Both the position numbers and the translations under genes were made by a program. Positions 1-4,875 of a DNA stretch of 26,981 nucleotides are shown one piece after another. Positions within the stretch are counted from its first letter, which is position 1. Every line of letters starts with the position of its first letter. Below the pieces are notes generated by a model. It made no database searches. It was given only the letters and a program-made list of their open reading frames with translations, and was not told the DNA's origin. This DNA comes from a virus. The stretch spans positions 1 to 26,981 of IMG/VR virus record IMGVR_UViG_3300033388_001660. The stretch is one strand, 5' to 3'.

Positions 1-1
1 A

Positions 2-202
2 TCAGAAGGAACGCCAGTAACGCCGCCTTTTGCAACCGAGAATGAGTTGGTCGATTATCTTGTTGATCACGGCACGTTTTGGGATAACAAAGGTTATGCG
101 CGGGAAACGGCAGAAAAGTTTGTTAAAGCGGGATGGGTTCCGAGCATGATAATGACGGCAGGGAAGCTGTTTAGCGGGATTGATTCTGTGGATGCTGGTT
201 AA
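2..202 (+). CDS. conserved phage protein, C-terminal part (5' truncated by window edge)
   Basis: An open frame enters from the left edge and ends at TAA 200-202, giving 66 residues. It contains TPPFATENELVDYLVDHG, then a tryptophan-rich stretch and AEKFVKAGWVPSM. I recognise this pattern as the C-terminal part of a small phage protein common in accessory regions of Gram-negative phages; its function is not known to me. The start lies outside the window. The stop is 22 nt before the start of the next gene, consistent with one operon. The frame is clearly coding because the segment is conserved-looking and rich in aromatic and charged residues. Confidence 0.7.
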   Translation, partial: SEGTPVTPPFATENELVDYLVDHGTFWDNKGYARETAEKFVKAGWVPSMIMTAGKLFSGIDSVDAG

Positions 203-224
203 TGTTTGCGAAAATGGGGGAGTT

Positions 225-746
225 ATGAAATTTACACTAAATAAAATTAAAGAAAGGCATCCGTGTGAATCGGGGTGGAAAACATTACTTAAGTCTTTAG
301 GTAAATCAAAAGCTGACGATGAAGAATTAGAGTTAACTTACGTTTTAAAATCAAACGGAATAGAAGATGCTATTTGGTGTTTAAGATGCTTTGACTATTT
401 GGATTATTGCTTATTTTTAGCTGATGTCGCTGAAAGCGTTTTACATATTTACGAGCGAAAAAACAAGAGCACAGCCCCTCGGGACGCAATAACGGCAATC
501 AGAGAATATAAGCTAGGTAATATAAAAAAGAGCGATCTAAAAAAAGCTGCTGCTGCTGCTTATGCTGCTGATGCTGATGCTTATGCTGCTGCTGCTGCTG
601 CTTATGCTGCTTATGCTTATGATGCTGCTGCTGCTTATGCTGCTGCTGCTGCTGCTGATGCTTATGCTGCTTATGCTGCTGCTGCTGCTGGAAAGAAAAA
701 GTGGGAAGGCATCGAAAAACTATTTGTTAAGCATTTTGGAGAATAA
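225..746 (+). CDS. Ala/Tyr/Asp-repeat phage protein, resembles Imm5-type putative immunity proteins
   Basis: 173 residues from ATG 225, which has a GGGGGAG purine run just upstream; an in-frame TTG at 180 lies inside the preceding gene and lacks such a site. Residues 1-100 are globular: a CESGWKTLLKSLGK segment, then AIWCLRCFDYLDYCLFLADVAE and an ERK-rich helix. Residues 108-155 contain only Ala (36), Tyr (8) and Asp (4). A charged tail follows (KKKWEGIEKLFVKHFGE). This order (Trp/Cys-containing helical head, AIRxY segment, Ala-aromatic repeat, final W-x-x-IEKLF helix) is what I remember of phage proteins annotated as putative immunity proteins (Imm5-like), in which Ala-Ala-Trp or Ala-Ala-Tyr repeats are typical. 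Function in phages is unknown; superinfection immunity or toxin neutralisation would be inference. The family call is from memory and moderate. Confidence 0.75.
   Translation: MKFTLNKIKERHPCESGWKTLLKSLGKSKADDEELELTYVLKSNGIEDAIWCLRCFDYLDYCLFLADVAESVLHIYERKNKSTAPRDAITAIREYKLGNIKKSDLKKAAAAAYAADADAYAAAAAAYAAYAYDAAAAYAAAAAADAYAAYAAAAAGKKKWEGIEKLFVKHFGE
546..689 (+). repeat. GCT-rich trinucleotide repeat inside a coding region
   Basis: Forty-eight consecutive codons are only GCT (36), TAT (8) or GAT (4). Every alanine uses GCT, so the DNA is an imperfect (GCT)n microsatellite with single-base G-to-T or C-to-A interruptions. Unit changes of 3 nt by slippage would keep the frame. The tract encodes residues 108-155 of the surrounding gene. 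Shifted by one base the same DNA reads as a Leu/Met tract, which is only a shadow. Confidence 0.95.
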
Positions 747-748
747 CC

Positions 749-943
749 TTGAAAACAAAAGTGATGAAAAATAAGAATTTTTACGCCGTACTACCGGACA
801 CTAAAGAAGCTTGTGAGGAGTGGATAATTCAAAGGTTAAGAGAAGACCACCCAACCAAGCTAAAACACGCCAGAATCGGCCCTGCGGAAGTAACACGCCA
901 GGATTTAGATATGGCTGGTATTTTATTAAAACGCAGCCCGTAG
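749..943 (+). CDS. small hypothetical phage protein
   Basis: 64 residues starting at TTG 749, two bases after the stop of the repeat gene, with GGAG (738-741) seven bases upstream. An ATG at 764 (residue 6) is the alternative but has no better site. The protein is basic and contains an EEWIIQRLREDHP helix and a C-terminal GILLKRSP. I do not recognise a domain. The overlap-style packing and the good ribosome binding site argue that it is real; the non-ATG start makes it a little less certain. Confidence 0.6.
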   Translation: MKTKVMKNKNFYAVLPDTKEACEEWIIQRLREDHPTKLKHARIGPAEVTRQDLDMAGILLKRSP

Positions 944-954
944 GAGACGATATT

Positions 955-1257
955 ATGGACTTATTAAAATATAAATTTGAAGACCCGAACAATATGTGCT
1001 TATCAGCCGATAAGAAATTATTAGAAGAATCTGTCAAGCGTGGATTTGGAGCTGGTAATTACACGCCGTACAACAAATTATTTTCACAGCTATTTTTTAG
1101 GGGCGGAAAATTAAACTTCAAAAATGATATTGACGAAGGCTTTAAGGGTCGAGCACTTCCGTATCTTAAGTCTTTTATGAGTTCTTTCGAGCCGAAACAT
1201 GAAGAAAAAGAAGCGATTTGCGCGCTATTGTTGAGCGAGCTTGTGGAGGCATCATAA
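955..1257 (+). CDS. conserved hypothetical phage protein
   Basis: 100 residues from ATG 955, with GGAG at 943-946 partly inside the preceding stop; the frame is open further upstream to 820, but that extension overlaps the previous gene and has no ribosome site. The sequence has a central YNKLFSQLFFRGGK motif and a C-terminal ALPYLKSFMSSFEPKHEEKEAICALLLSELVE helix, a pattern I associate with small phage proteins of unknown function. It is predicted soluble and mixed alpha/beta. It sits in the + strand small-gene operon and its stop overlaps a TAATG restart at 1255-1259. Confidence 0.75.
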   Translation: MDLLKYKFEDPNNMCLSADKKLLEESVKRGFGAGNYTPYNKLFSQLFFRGGKLNFKNDIDEGFKGRALPYLKSFMSSFEPKHEEKEAICALLLSELVEAS

Positions 1258-1289
1258 TGGCCTGTGTGTTGTTGAGGAGAAGCCCGTGA
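1257..1289 (+). other. ten-codon mini-ORF, possible coupling or remnant peptide
   Basis: ATG 1257 overlaps the preceding TAA (TAATG) and opens a ten-codon frame, MACVLLRRSP, whose TGA at 1287-1289 overlaps the GTG start of the next gene at 1286. The mini-ORF covers the GAGGAG ribosome site of that next gene, so its translation could couple the two genes. Its ending resembles the GILLKRSP ending of the protein at 749-943, so it may instead be the 3' scrap of a lost related gene. There is no direct evidence that it is translated. Confidence 0.3.
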
Positions 1290-1495
1290 AAACTAAATTT
1301 AACCCTAAAGACGTGCCTAAGTGGTGTAACTGGATAGCTGTTGATGATGATGGCCGATGTTGGACTTACTCGATAAAGCCAGAGAGAGGCGTCATTGAAT
1401 TTATGTGGTGGCCGCAACAGCATGGACGATGGGGTAAACTTTATGAAGGCAAACCCCCTAAAAACTGGAAAGAGGAGCTATACACATGGAAATGA
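1286..1495 (+). CDS. conserved small phage protein, Trp-rich
   Basis: 69 residues from GTG 1286, chosen because GAGGAG (1274-1279) lies six bases upstream; the frame stays open to TTG 1241 without a ribosome site. The protein has VPKWCNWIAVDDDGRCWTYSIKP, a central EFMWWPQQHGRWGKLYEG and NWKEELY near the end. The pattern (W-x-W-A-x-D-x-D-G, later N-W-[KR]-[DE]-[ES]-L) is one I recognise from small proteins in phage accessory regions whose function is unknown. It probably folds as a small beta domain. Confidence 0.75.
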   Translation: MKTKFNPKDVPKWCNWIAVDDDGRCWTYSIKPERGVIEFMWWPQQHGRWGKLYEGKPPKNWKEELYTWK

Positions 1496-1644
1496 ATAGG
1501 AGAGTATTGCTCATCTGTTTAACTGCAGGCAATTTTTTATACCAGCTTATGGGTGACGGTAACTATGAAACGGCAATCGAGCGCAGTTACTTTATGGGCG
1601 GGGCATTATTCATCCATTATTTATTTAATAGGGTGGTGAAATGA
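1486..1644 (+). CDS. small membrane protein (about 52 aa)
   Basis: 52 residues from ATG 1486, overlapping the previous gene by 10 nt, with GAGGAG at 1472-1477 in good position; ATG 1492 is an alternative. Two hydrophobic helices are visible, about residues 6-22 (RVLLICLTAGNFLYQLM) and 35-47 (YFMGGALFIHYLF), separated by a GDGNYETAIERS loop. The loop resembles small phage inner-membrane proteins with G-N-Y-E-x-A-x-E-R-S-F-F motifs that I have seen in similar operons; their role is unknown. Coupling by ATGA to the next gene at 1641-1644 supports it. Confidence 0.7.
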   Translation: MEMNRRVLLICLTAGNFLYQLMGDGNYETAIERSYFMGGALFIHYLFNRVVK

Positions 1645-1730
1645 AGGTATTTATGCTTGATTGCAAACATCTAACCCGCTTAACATTATGGAAGCGCCTG
1701 ATTGACTTTATGGGGAGTAAGTTTGAATGA
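1641..1730 (+). CDS. 29-residue small phage protein
   Basis: A 29-codon frame starts at ATG 1641 in an ATGA overlap with the preceding gene and ends in a second ATGA overlap with the next (1727-1730). GGTGG lies just upstream. The peptide is basic, with a CKHLTRLTLWKRLIDF core that would form an amphipathic helix. I do not recognise it. The double overlap in an otherwise tightly coupled operon is the main evidence; without this frame there would be an 82-nt gap in a region that has almost none. Confidence 0.5.
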   Translation: MKVFMLDCKHLTRLTLWKRLIDFMGSKFE

Positions 1731-1981
1731 AATTACCGCTAGAACTTTACGAGAAAGATAACAATAATCTTTACGATAATGATGGTGATTTAATGGCTGT
1801 CGTATTTAGCAAGAATAACGTTTCACCCGTAATGAAAGCATGTAACAACCATGACAAATTACTGGAAGCATTGAAAGGCTTGATGAGCAACATTGGTGGA
1901 GGCAAAAAACATTGCGGCCATGACTTCACATGCAGCTGCGCGTGGGATAAGGCTGAAAAAGCAATCAAGGAGGCAGAATGA
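1727..1981 (+). CDS. conserved small phage protein
   Basis: 84 residues from ATG 1727. The C-terminal half has KACNNHDKLLEALKGL followed by a Cys/His-containing segment (CGHDFTCSCAWDKAEKAIKEAE). The CNxHDxLLEAL ... A..AI..A pattern is common in small phage proteins of unknown function located near recombination genes. The clustered Cys and His could bind a metal, but this is inference. It overlaps both neighbours by 4 nt. Confidence 0.75.
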   Translation: MKLPLELYEKDNNNLYDNDGDLMAVVFSKNNVSPVMKACNNHDKLLEALKGLMSNIGGGKKHCGHDFTCSCAWDKAEKAIKEAE

Positions 1982-2298
1982 TTACATTAAAAGAAGAACA
2001 AGCAGAATATGCCCGTAGGCTAGAGGCAAGGGAGTCTTATGAACGCGCTAAGGACACTATTTCTGAGGTTAAAATTGAAGCTGCAGAAATAATAAGTGGG
2101 CTTATAGATCCAATGGAAAGCTTTAGCCCATCGTGGATTTATGATGAATATAGATACCGCATCAAACCTGAACCTCTTGAGTTTTGGGTTAATGTTAATA
2201 GGAGAATGTTAGGTGGTAGTGTGTATGCTTCAAAAGAAGAGGCTGAACTCGGAAAGCACCCAGGCTGGGAAACAATTAAAGGCCGAGAAGTATTATGA
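1978..2298 (+). CDS. conserved phage protein
   Basis: 106 residues from ATG 1978 in an ATGA overlap, with GGAGG just upstream (AAGGAGGCAG ending at 1977). An N-terminal charged helix (LKEEQAEYARRLEARESYERAKD) precedes the conserved-looking YRYRIKPEPLEFWVNVN strand pair and an ETIKGREVL end. The YRIKPEP ... REVL combination is typical of a widespread small phage protein family with no assigned function. Its stop overlaps the next start at 2295. Confidence 0.8.
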   Translation: MITLKEEQAEYARRLEARESYERAKDTISEVKIEAAEIISGLIDPMESFSPSWIYDEYRYRIKPEPLEFWVNVNRRMLGGSVYASKEEAELGKHPGWETIKGREVL

Positions 2299-2435
2299 TC
2301 ACCCAAGACAATCTGGTTTTACAAGACTGGATAAAGACCTCAAATAACATTGATGAAAACTGCCTATTAGTTGTGGATGAAAAGGACAATATCGAGGCAA
2401 TGATTAATTATTTTGAGGAGAAGAAGGATGGATAA
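2295..2435 (+). CDS. 46-residue hypothetical protein
   Basis: 46 codons from ATG 2295 (ATGA overlap) to TAA 2433-2435. It is acidic, with a LQDWIKTSNNIDENCLLVVD core and a MINYFEEKKDG tail. It is not recognised. It bridges the interval between two good genes and its last codons contain the GAGGAG ribosome site of the next one (2415-2420), an arrangement consistent with translational coupling. Confidence 0.6.
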   Translation: MITQDNLVLQDWIKTSNNIDENCLLVVDEKDNIEAMINYFEEKKDG

Positions 2436-2709
2436 GTTTTCAGTTGGTGAGACTGCGGTTTATCAGGGGAACGGCGCAAGGTTCCCTGTGGGGGCAGAGG
2501 TCGAAATAATATCTCCAGAGTATTCTTATAGGGGAAACCAAGCAGGATATGACATTATGGTTGATGGGTTCCCTTGTAGCGCAGCCGACTCTATAAATGG
2601 TGAGTGGCATGTTAGCACGCCATTATTAAGAAAAAAGAAACCGCCCGCAGGAAGCTTGGATGAACTCGAAAAGATTTGCAATTGGCGACCGGAAGGGGTG
2701 ACGGTATGA
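2428..2709 (+). CDS. conserved phage protein, small beta-rich
   Basis: 93 residues from ATG 2428, with GAGGAG seven bases upstream; an upstream TTG at 2413 would add five Arg-rich residues but would use the ribosome site as coding sequence. KFSVGETAVYQGNGARFPVGAEVEIISP at the N-terminus looks like a small SH3-like barrel, and the end has PAGSLDELEKICNWRP. This layout (F-x-V-G-E-x-A-x-Y..., W-x-x-P-x-x-L-R-K, D-E-L-E-K-I-x-x-W-x-P) is a recurrent phage family of unknown function. Confidence 0.8.
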   Translation: MDKFSVGETAVYQGNGARFPVGAEVEIISPEYSYRGNQAGYDIMVDGFPCSAADSINGEWHVSTPLLRKKKPPAGSLDELEKICNWRPEGVTV

Positions 2710-3017
2710 TACCCGCACTTGCCACTCTGACCTCAGATATTGAGATAAGACAAGAAACCATTGCTTTGCTTGATGAGCGTGACTCATTAAAAGCTGATAT
2801 GAGGCGCTTAAGAACAGAAGAAGCACGTATAATCAGGATAACGGCAGAAATAAAAAGAAAGTCTCGTATTGAGCTGGAAAGGCTTGTTGAAATAGCCAAC
2901 GGCCTAACGGAGAAGCTTGCTCCGCTGACTAATCGCAGAATAGGTCTGACAGTGGGGGAGGATGCAAAATACGTGACTAAAGTGGCTCATAATCGCTCTC
3001 AAAGGATGCGAGGGTGA
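2706..3017 (+). CDS. coiled-coil hypothetical protein
   Basis: 103 residues from ATG 2706 (ATGA overlap), with GGAAGGGG upstream. An upstream in-frame TTG at 2676 lies inside the previous gene and is less likely. Residues 14-75 are strongly charged and helical (DIEIRQETIALLDERDSLKA, then a long Arg/Glu helix), predicting a coiled coil. No catalytic motif is visible. It stops over the GTG of the resolvase gene, so it is co-translated with it; whether it acts with it is unknown. Confidence 0.7.
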   Translation: MIPALATLTSDIEIRQETIALLDERDSLKADMRRLRTEEARIIRITAEIKRKSRIELERLVEIANGLTEKLAPLTNRRIGLTVGEDAKYVTKVAHNRSQRMRG

Positions 3018-3346
3018 AGATAAACATTAAGCCTCTGAGTATAAACACTGCATTTCAGGGTAAAAGATTTAAAACCCATGCTTATAAGGCTTATGAGAAA
3101 GAGGTCATGCTGAAATTAAAGCCGATGGAAATACCTGATGGAGATTTGGAAATAGCCATGCAGCTAGGCTTTAGCAATAAACTAAGCGACATCGATAACC
3201 CGGTTAAACCGTTTATCGACATTTTACAGAAATACTACGGATTCAATGATTCACGGGTTTACGCCTTAGTTTTAATGAAAAGAATCGTACCAAAAGGGCA
3301 AGAGTATATTAGCTTTTCAATACATAAATGCTTTAAGGGGGAATGA
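3014..3346 (+). CDS. rusA: RusA-family Holliday junction resolvase
   Basis: 110 residues from GTG 3014, overlapping the preceding stop. RusA enzymes are dimeric endonucleases that cut four-way DNA junctions and, in phages, resolve branched DNA before packaging. The diagnostic core is SDIDNPVKPFIDILQ: D59, D61, N62, K65 and D69, followed by D79 in GFNDSRV. This matches the family's D-x-D-N-x-x-K arrangement with a second-strand Asp about 18 residues on. Length (about 110-120) fits. The N-terminal KPLSINTAFQGKRF is the usual substrate-side strand. Position close to terminase genes is typical. Confidence 0.88.
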   Translation: MKINIKPLSINTAFQGKRFKTHAYKAYEKEVMLKLKPMEIPDGDLEIAMQLGFSNKLSDIDNPVKPFIDILQKYYGFNDSRVYALVLMKRIVPKGQEYISFSIHKCFKGE

Positions 3347-3537
3347 TGAAATTATATGTATGGACGGGTTTTAGCCCTGATTACACAGGCGGACTGGCTT
3401 TCGCTATTGCAGAGGATGAGTCGGACGCGAGAAAGCAGATAGAGTCTAAGCGCGGATTTGAGGTTCATTCGTGGGGGACGCTTTCCGTGCATTGCCTTGA
3501 CAGGCGTGTTGCTGGAAGTGTTTCTGGTGGTGGGTAG
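3343..3537 (+). CDS. conserved small phage protein
   Basis: 64 residues from ATG 3343 (or ATG 3346, which has AAGGGGGA at better spacing). It begins MKLYVWTGFSPDYTGGLAFAIAEDESDA, a strand-turn-strand followed by a helix, and ends in a Gly/Ser-rich tail. I recognise the K-L-Y-V-W ... D-Y-T-x-G-x-A opening from small phage proteins of unknown function. It overlaps rusA by four bases. Confidence 0.8.
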   Translation: MMKLYVWTGFSPDYTGGLAFAIAEDESDARKQIESKRGFEVHSWGTLSVHCLDRRVAGSVSGGG

Positions 3538-3570
3538 CTAGGCATTAGTTAACATATAGAGGGGAATAGA

Positions 3571-3876
3571 ATGAACATATTTAATCGAAAAAAGAAGAAA
3601 CCTAAAAAAGACCCGTTATTTATACCTCTAATAATGAAAGCGGCAAAAAAAGAAAAGGAGGGGTCGGTAGCCTCAAGAATAATGCTTCAATTTACGCAAA
3701 AGGTTGAACTAAGAAAAGCGCCACCAAAGAAAAAACCTCATATTTACGCAGGGCATAAGCAGGATATGGCAGCATATAACGGAACGATAACACTGAGAAA
3801 TAAAGGCGGAATTGCCGGTCAAGCTATAGCAACTATGAAGCGTGACCGCATTTTAGCTGAAAGGGCGAACAGATGA
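3571..3876 (+). CDS. basic hypothetical protein
   Basis: 101 residues from ATG 3571, with GAGGGG upstream after a 33-nt gap. It is very basic: it opens with a Lys/Arg cluster (FNRKKKKPKKD), has a second cluster (KAPPKKKPH) and ends MKRDRILAERANR. Such a composition suggests nucleic-acid or membrane-surface binding, but no known domain is seen. It overlaps the next short frame by ATGA. Confidence 0.65.
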   Translation: MNIFNRKKKKPKKDPLFIPLIMKAAKKEKEGSVASRIMLQFTQKVELRKAPPKKKPHIYAGHKQDMAAYNGTITLRNKGGIAGQAIATMKRDRILAERANR

Positions 3877-3941
3877 ACATAGAAAACTATCAATCAGACT
3901 TACTATTATTCTGTTTATTTATTATATGGGTGATATTGTGA
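3873..3941 (+). CDS. 22-residue hydrophobic peptide
   Basis: ATG 3873 lies in an ATGA overlap with the basic protein and the frame ends at TGA 3939-3941, overlapping the GTG of the next gene. After nine polar residues (MNIENYQSD) the rest, residues 10-22, is a continuous hydrophobic helix (LLLFCLFIIWVIL), just long enough to enter a membrane. Such mini membrane peptides occur in phage operons. Evidence is the coupling on both sides and the composition; there is no homology evidence. Confidence 0.45.
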   Translation: MNIENYQSDLLLFCLFIIWVIL

Positions 3942-4087
3942 GCGCAAAACTTAAACAGGAGCGAGACAAAAAGAATTATTTTGCACGAAAAGAAGCCCAA
4001 GCCGTAGCAGATAAAGCGTATAATAAGGGGCTATGGGGCGCGGTTAAATGGAGAAATCCTTTAGCGTATTTGGTACTTAAAAGATGA
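3938..4087 (+). CDS. 49-residue basic hypothetical protein
   Basis: 49 codons from GTG 3938 to TGA 4085-4087. The N-terminal two thirds is a charged helix (KLKQERDKKNYFARKEAQAV), followed by a WGAVKWRNPLAYLVLK tail. It is not recognised. It overlaps the preceding and following frames by 4 nt each (GTGA, ATGA), which supports its being translated. Confidence 0.5.
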   Translation: MSAKLKQERDKKNYFARKEAQAVADKAYNKGLWGAVKWRNPLAYLVLKR

Positions 4088-4251
4088 AAGAAAAAGACGT
4101 TAACACATGGATGGACAAGCTAGCCGATGATTTTATCAGGGAAGTAAACTATGAGTCTATCATAAACGGCTGTTTTACATGGGAAATACTGGAATACGGC
4201 CAGATTATCGAAAGAAAAGAAAATGTGGTGTGGGTGTATTTTAAAGAATGA
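4084..4251 (+). CDS. 55-residue hypothetical protein, last gene of the small-gene operon
   Basis: 55 codons from ATG 4084 (ATGA overlap) to TGA 4249-4251. It is acidic and Trp-containing: an N-terminal helix (DVNTWMDKLADDFIREVNYE), then probable beta strands (CFTWEILEYG, ENVVWVYFKE). It is not recognised. The control region in front of terS begins directly after it. Confidence 0.55.
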   Translation: MKEKDVNTWMDKLADDFIREVNYESIINGCFTWEILEYGQIIERKENVVWVYFKE

Positions 4252-4254
4252 TGA

Positions 4255-4274
4255 ATTAACAAAATTGTGTTAAT
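4255..4274. promoter_or_regulatory. perfect dyad, possible operator
   Basis: Arms ATTAACA (4255-4261) and TGTTAAT (4268-4274) are perfect inverted repeats around a six-base spacer. Size and symmetry fit a site for a dimeric helix-turn-helix regulator. It lies in the first real gap after the small-gene operon and 36 bases upstream of a candidate -10 element for terS. It is not a terminator: it is AT-rich with no U-tract. The regulator is not identified. Confidence 0.4.
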
Positions 4275-4286
4275 ATAGTATCATAT

Positions 4287-4315
4287 TTTATGACCTTTCC
4301 TTCATATGCTATACT
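4287..4315 (+). promoter_or_regulatory. candidate extended -10 promoter for packaging/late genes
   Basis: TGC followed by TATACT (TGC 4307-4309, hexamer 4310-4315) fits the extended -10 form recognised by sigma-70. The -35 position (about 4287-4292) is poor, as is common with extended -10 promoters. It lies about 75 bases before the terS start in one of the few gaps on the + strand, so it may start the structural transcript. No experimental support is visible. Confidence 0.45.
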
Positions 4316-4343
4316 GAAGATTAATTCCAAGAGAGAGTTATAA

Positions 4344-4385
4344 ATGCTAGTCACCCCTCACAATAACTTAATCCCTACAAGGTAA
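4344..4385 (+). other. 13-codon leader ORF before terS
   Basis: ATG 4344 follows GAGAGAG with usual spacing and opens [13 protein letters not shown], stopping at TAA 4383-4385, seven bases before the terS ATG. The terS start itself has only a weak AAGG, so re-initiation after the leader could set terS translation. This could also be chance; a ribosome site plus short distance is all that supports it. Confidence 0.3.
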
Positions 4386-4392
4386 AGCTAAT

Positions 4393-4875
4393 ATGGTCGC
4401 CCCTAAAGGAAATCAATTTTGGAAAGCGCGTAGCAGTCACGGCCGCAAGCCTATTTTTGATAGTGAAAAGAAACTATTAGAAGCATGTGAAGAATATTTT
4501 CAGTGGGTGGAAGATAACCCGCTTTACGAACAAAAAGCCTTTTCCTACCAGGGCGAGGTAATAAAAACAGACATATATAAAATGCGAGCCATGACCCTGC
4601 AAGGACTAACCTTATTCCTTGATATTAGTATGGATACTTGGTGTAACTACAGAAAGAAAGAAGATTTTTTAGAAGTCACTAGCCAAATTGAAAAAGCAAT
4701 CTACCAGCAAAAGTTTACAGGTGCGTCAGCCGATCTAATAAATGCAAATAATATTGCTAGAGATTTAGGGTTAAAGGATAAAACTGAACAGTCCGGATTA
4801 ATAGGCCATATTGATTTAACAAACAAAACAGATCAGGAATTAAAAGATATTGTTAGCGGAAAGGAAACAGCTTGA
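4393..4875 (+). CDS. terS: terminase small subunit, P22 gp3-like
   Basis: 160 residues from ATG 4393. The opening [18 protein letters not shown], the middle [20 protein letters not shown] and [20 protein letters not shown], and the later [20 protein letters not shown] are nearly the same as in Salmonella phage P22 gp3, the small terminase that recognises the pac site and hands DNA to the large subunit for headful packaging. Length matches P22 gp3 (162). The basic N-terminus and helical core are complete; the last 25 residues diverge. The gene follows a control region and overlaps terL by 26 nt. The likeness argues for pac-type packaging, with a pac site possibly within this gene, as in P22. 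Confidence 0.95.
   Translation: MVAPKGNQFWKARSSHGRKPIFDSEKKLLEACEEYFQWVEDNPLYEQKAFSYQGEVIKTDIYKMRAMTLQGLTLFLDISMDTWCNYRKKEDFLEVTSQIEKAIYQQKFTGASADLINANNIARDLGLKDKTEQSGLIGHIDLTNKTDQELKDIVSGKETA

Noticed and set aside
562-774. + strand frame encoding a Leu/Met-rich tract
   Set aside because: It is the shifted reading of the GCT repeat (CTG and ATG in place of GCT and GAT); no ribosome site, low-complexity composition, and it overlaps a better gene.
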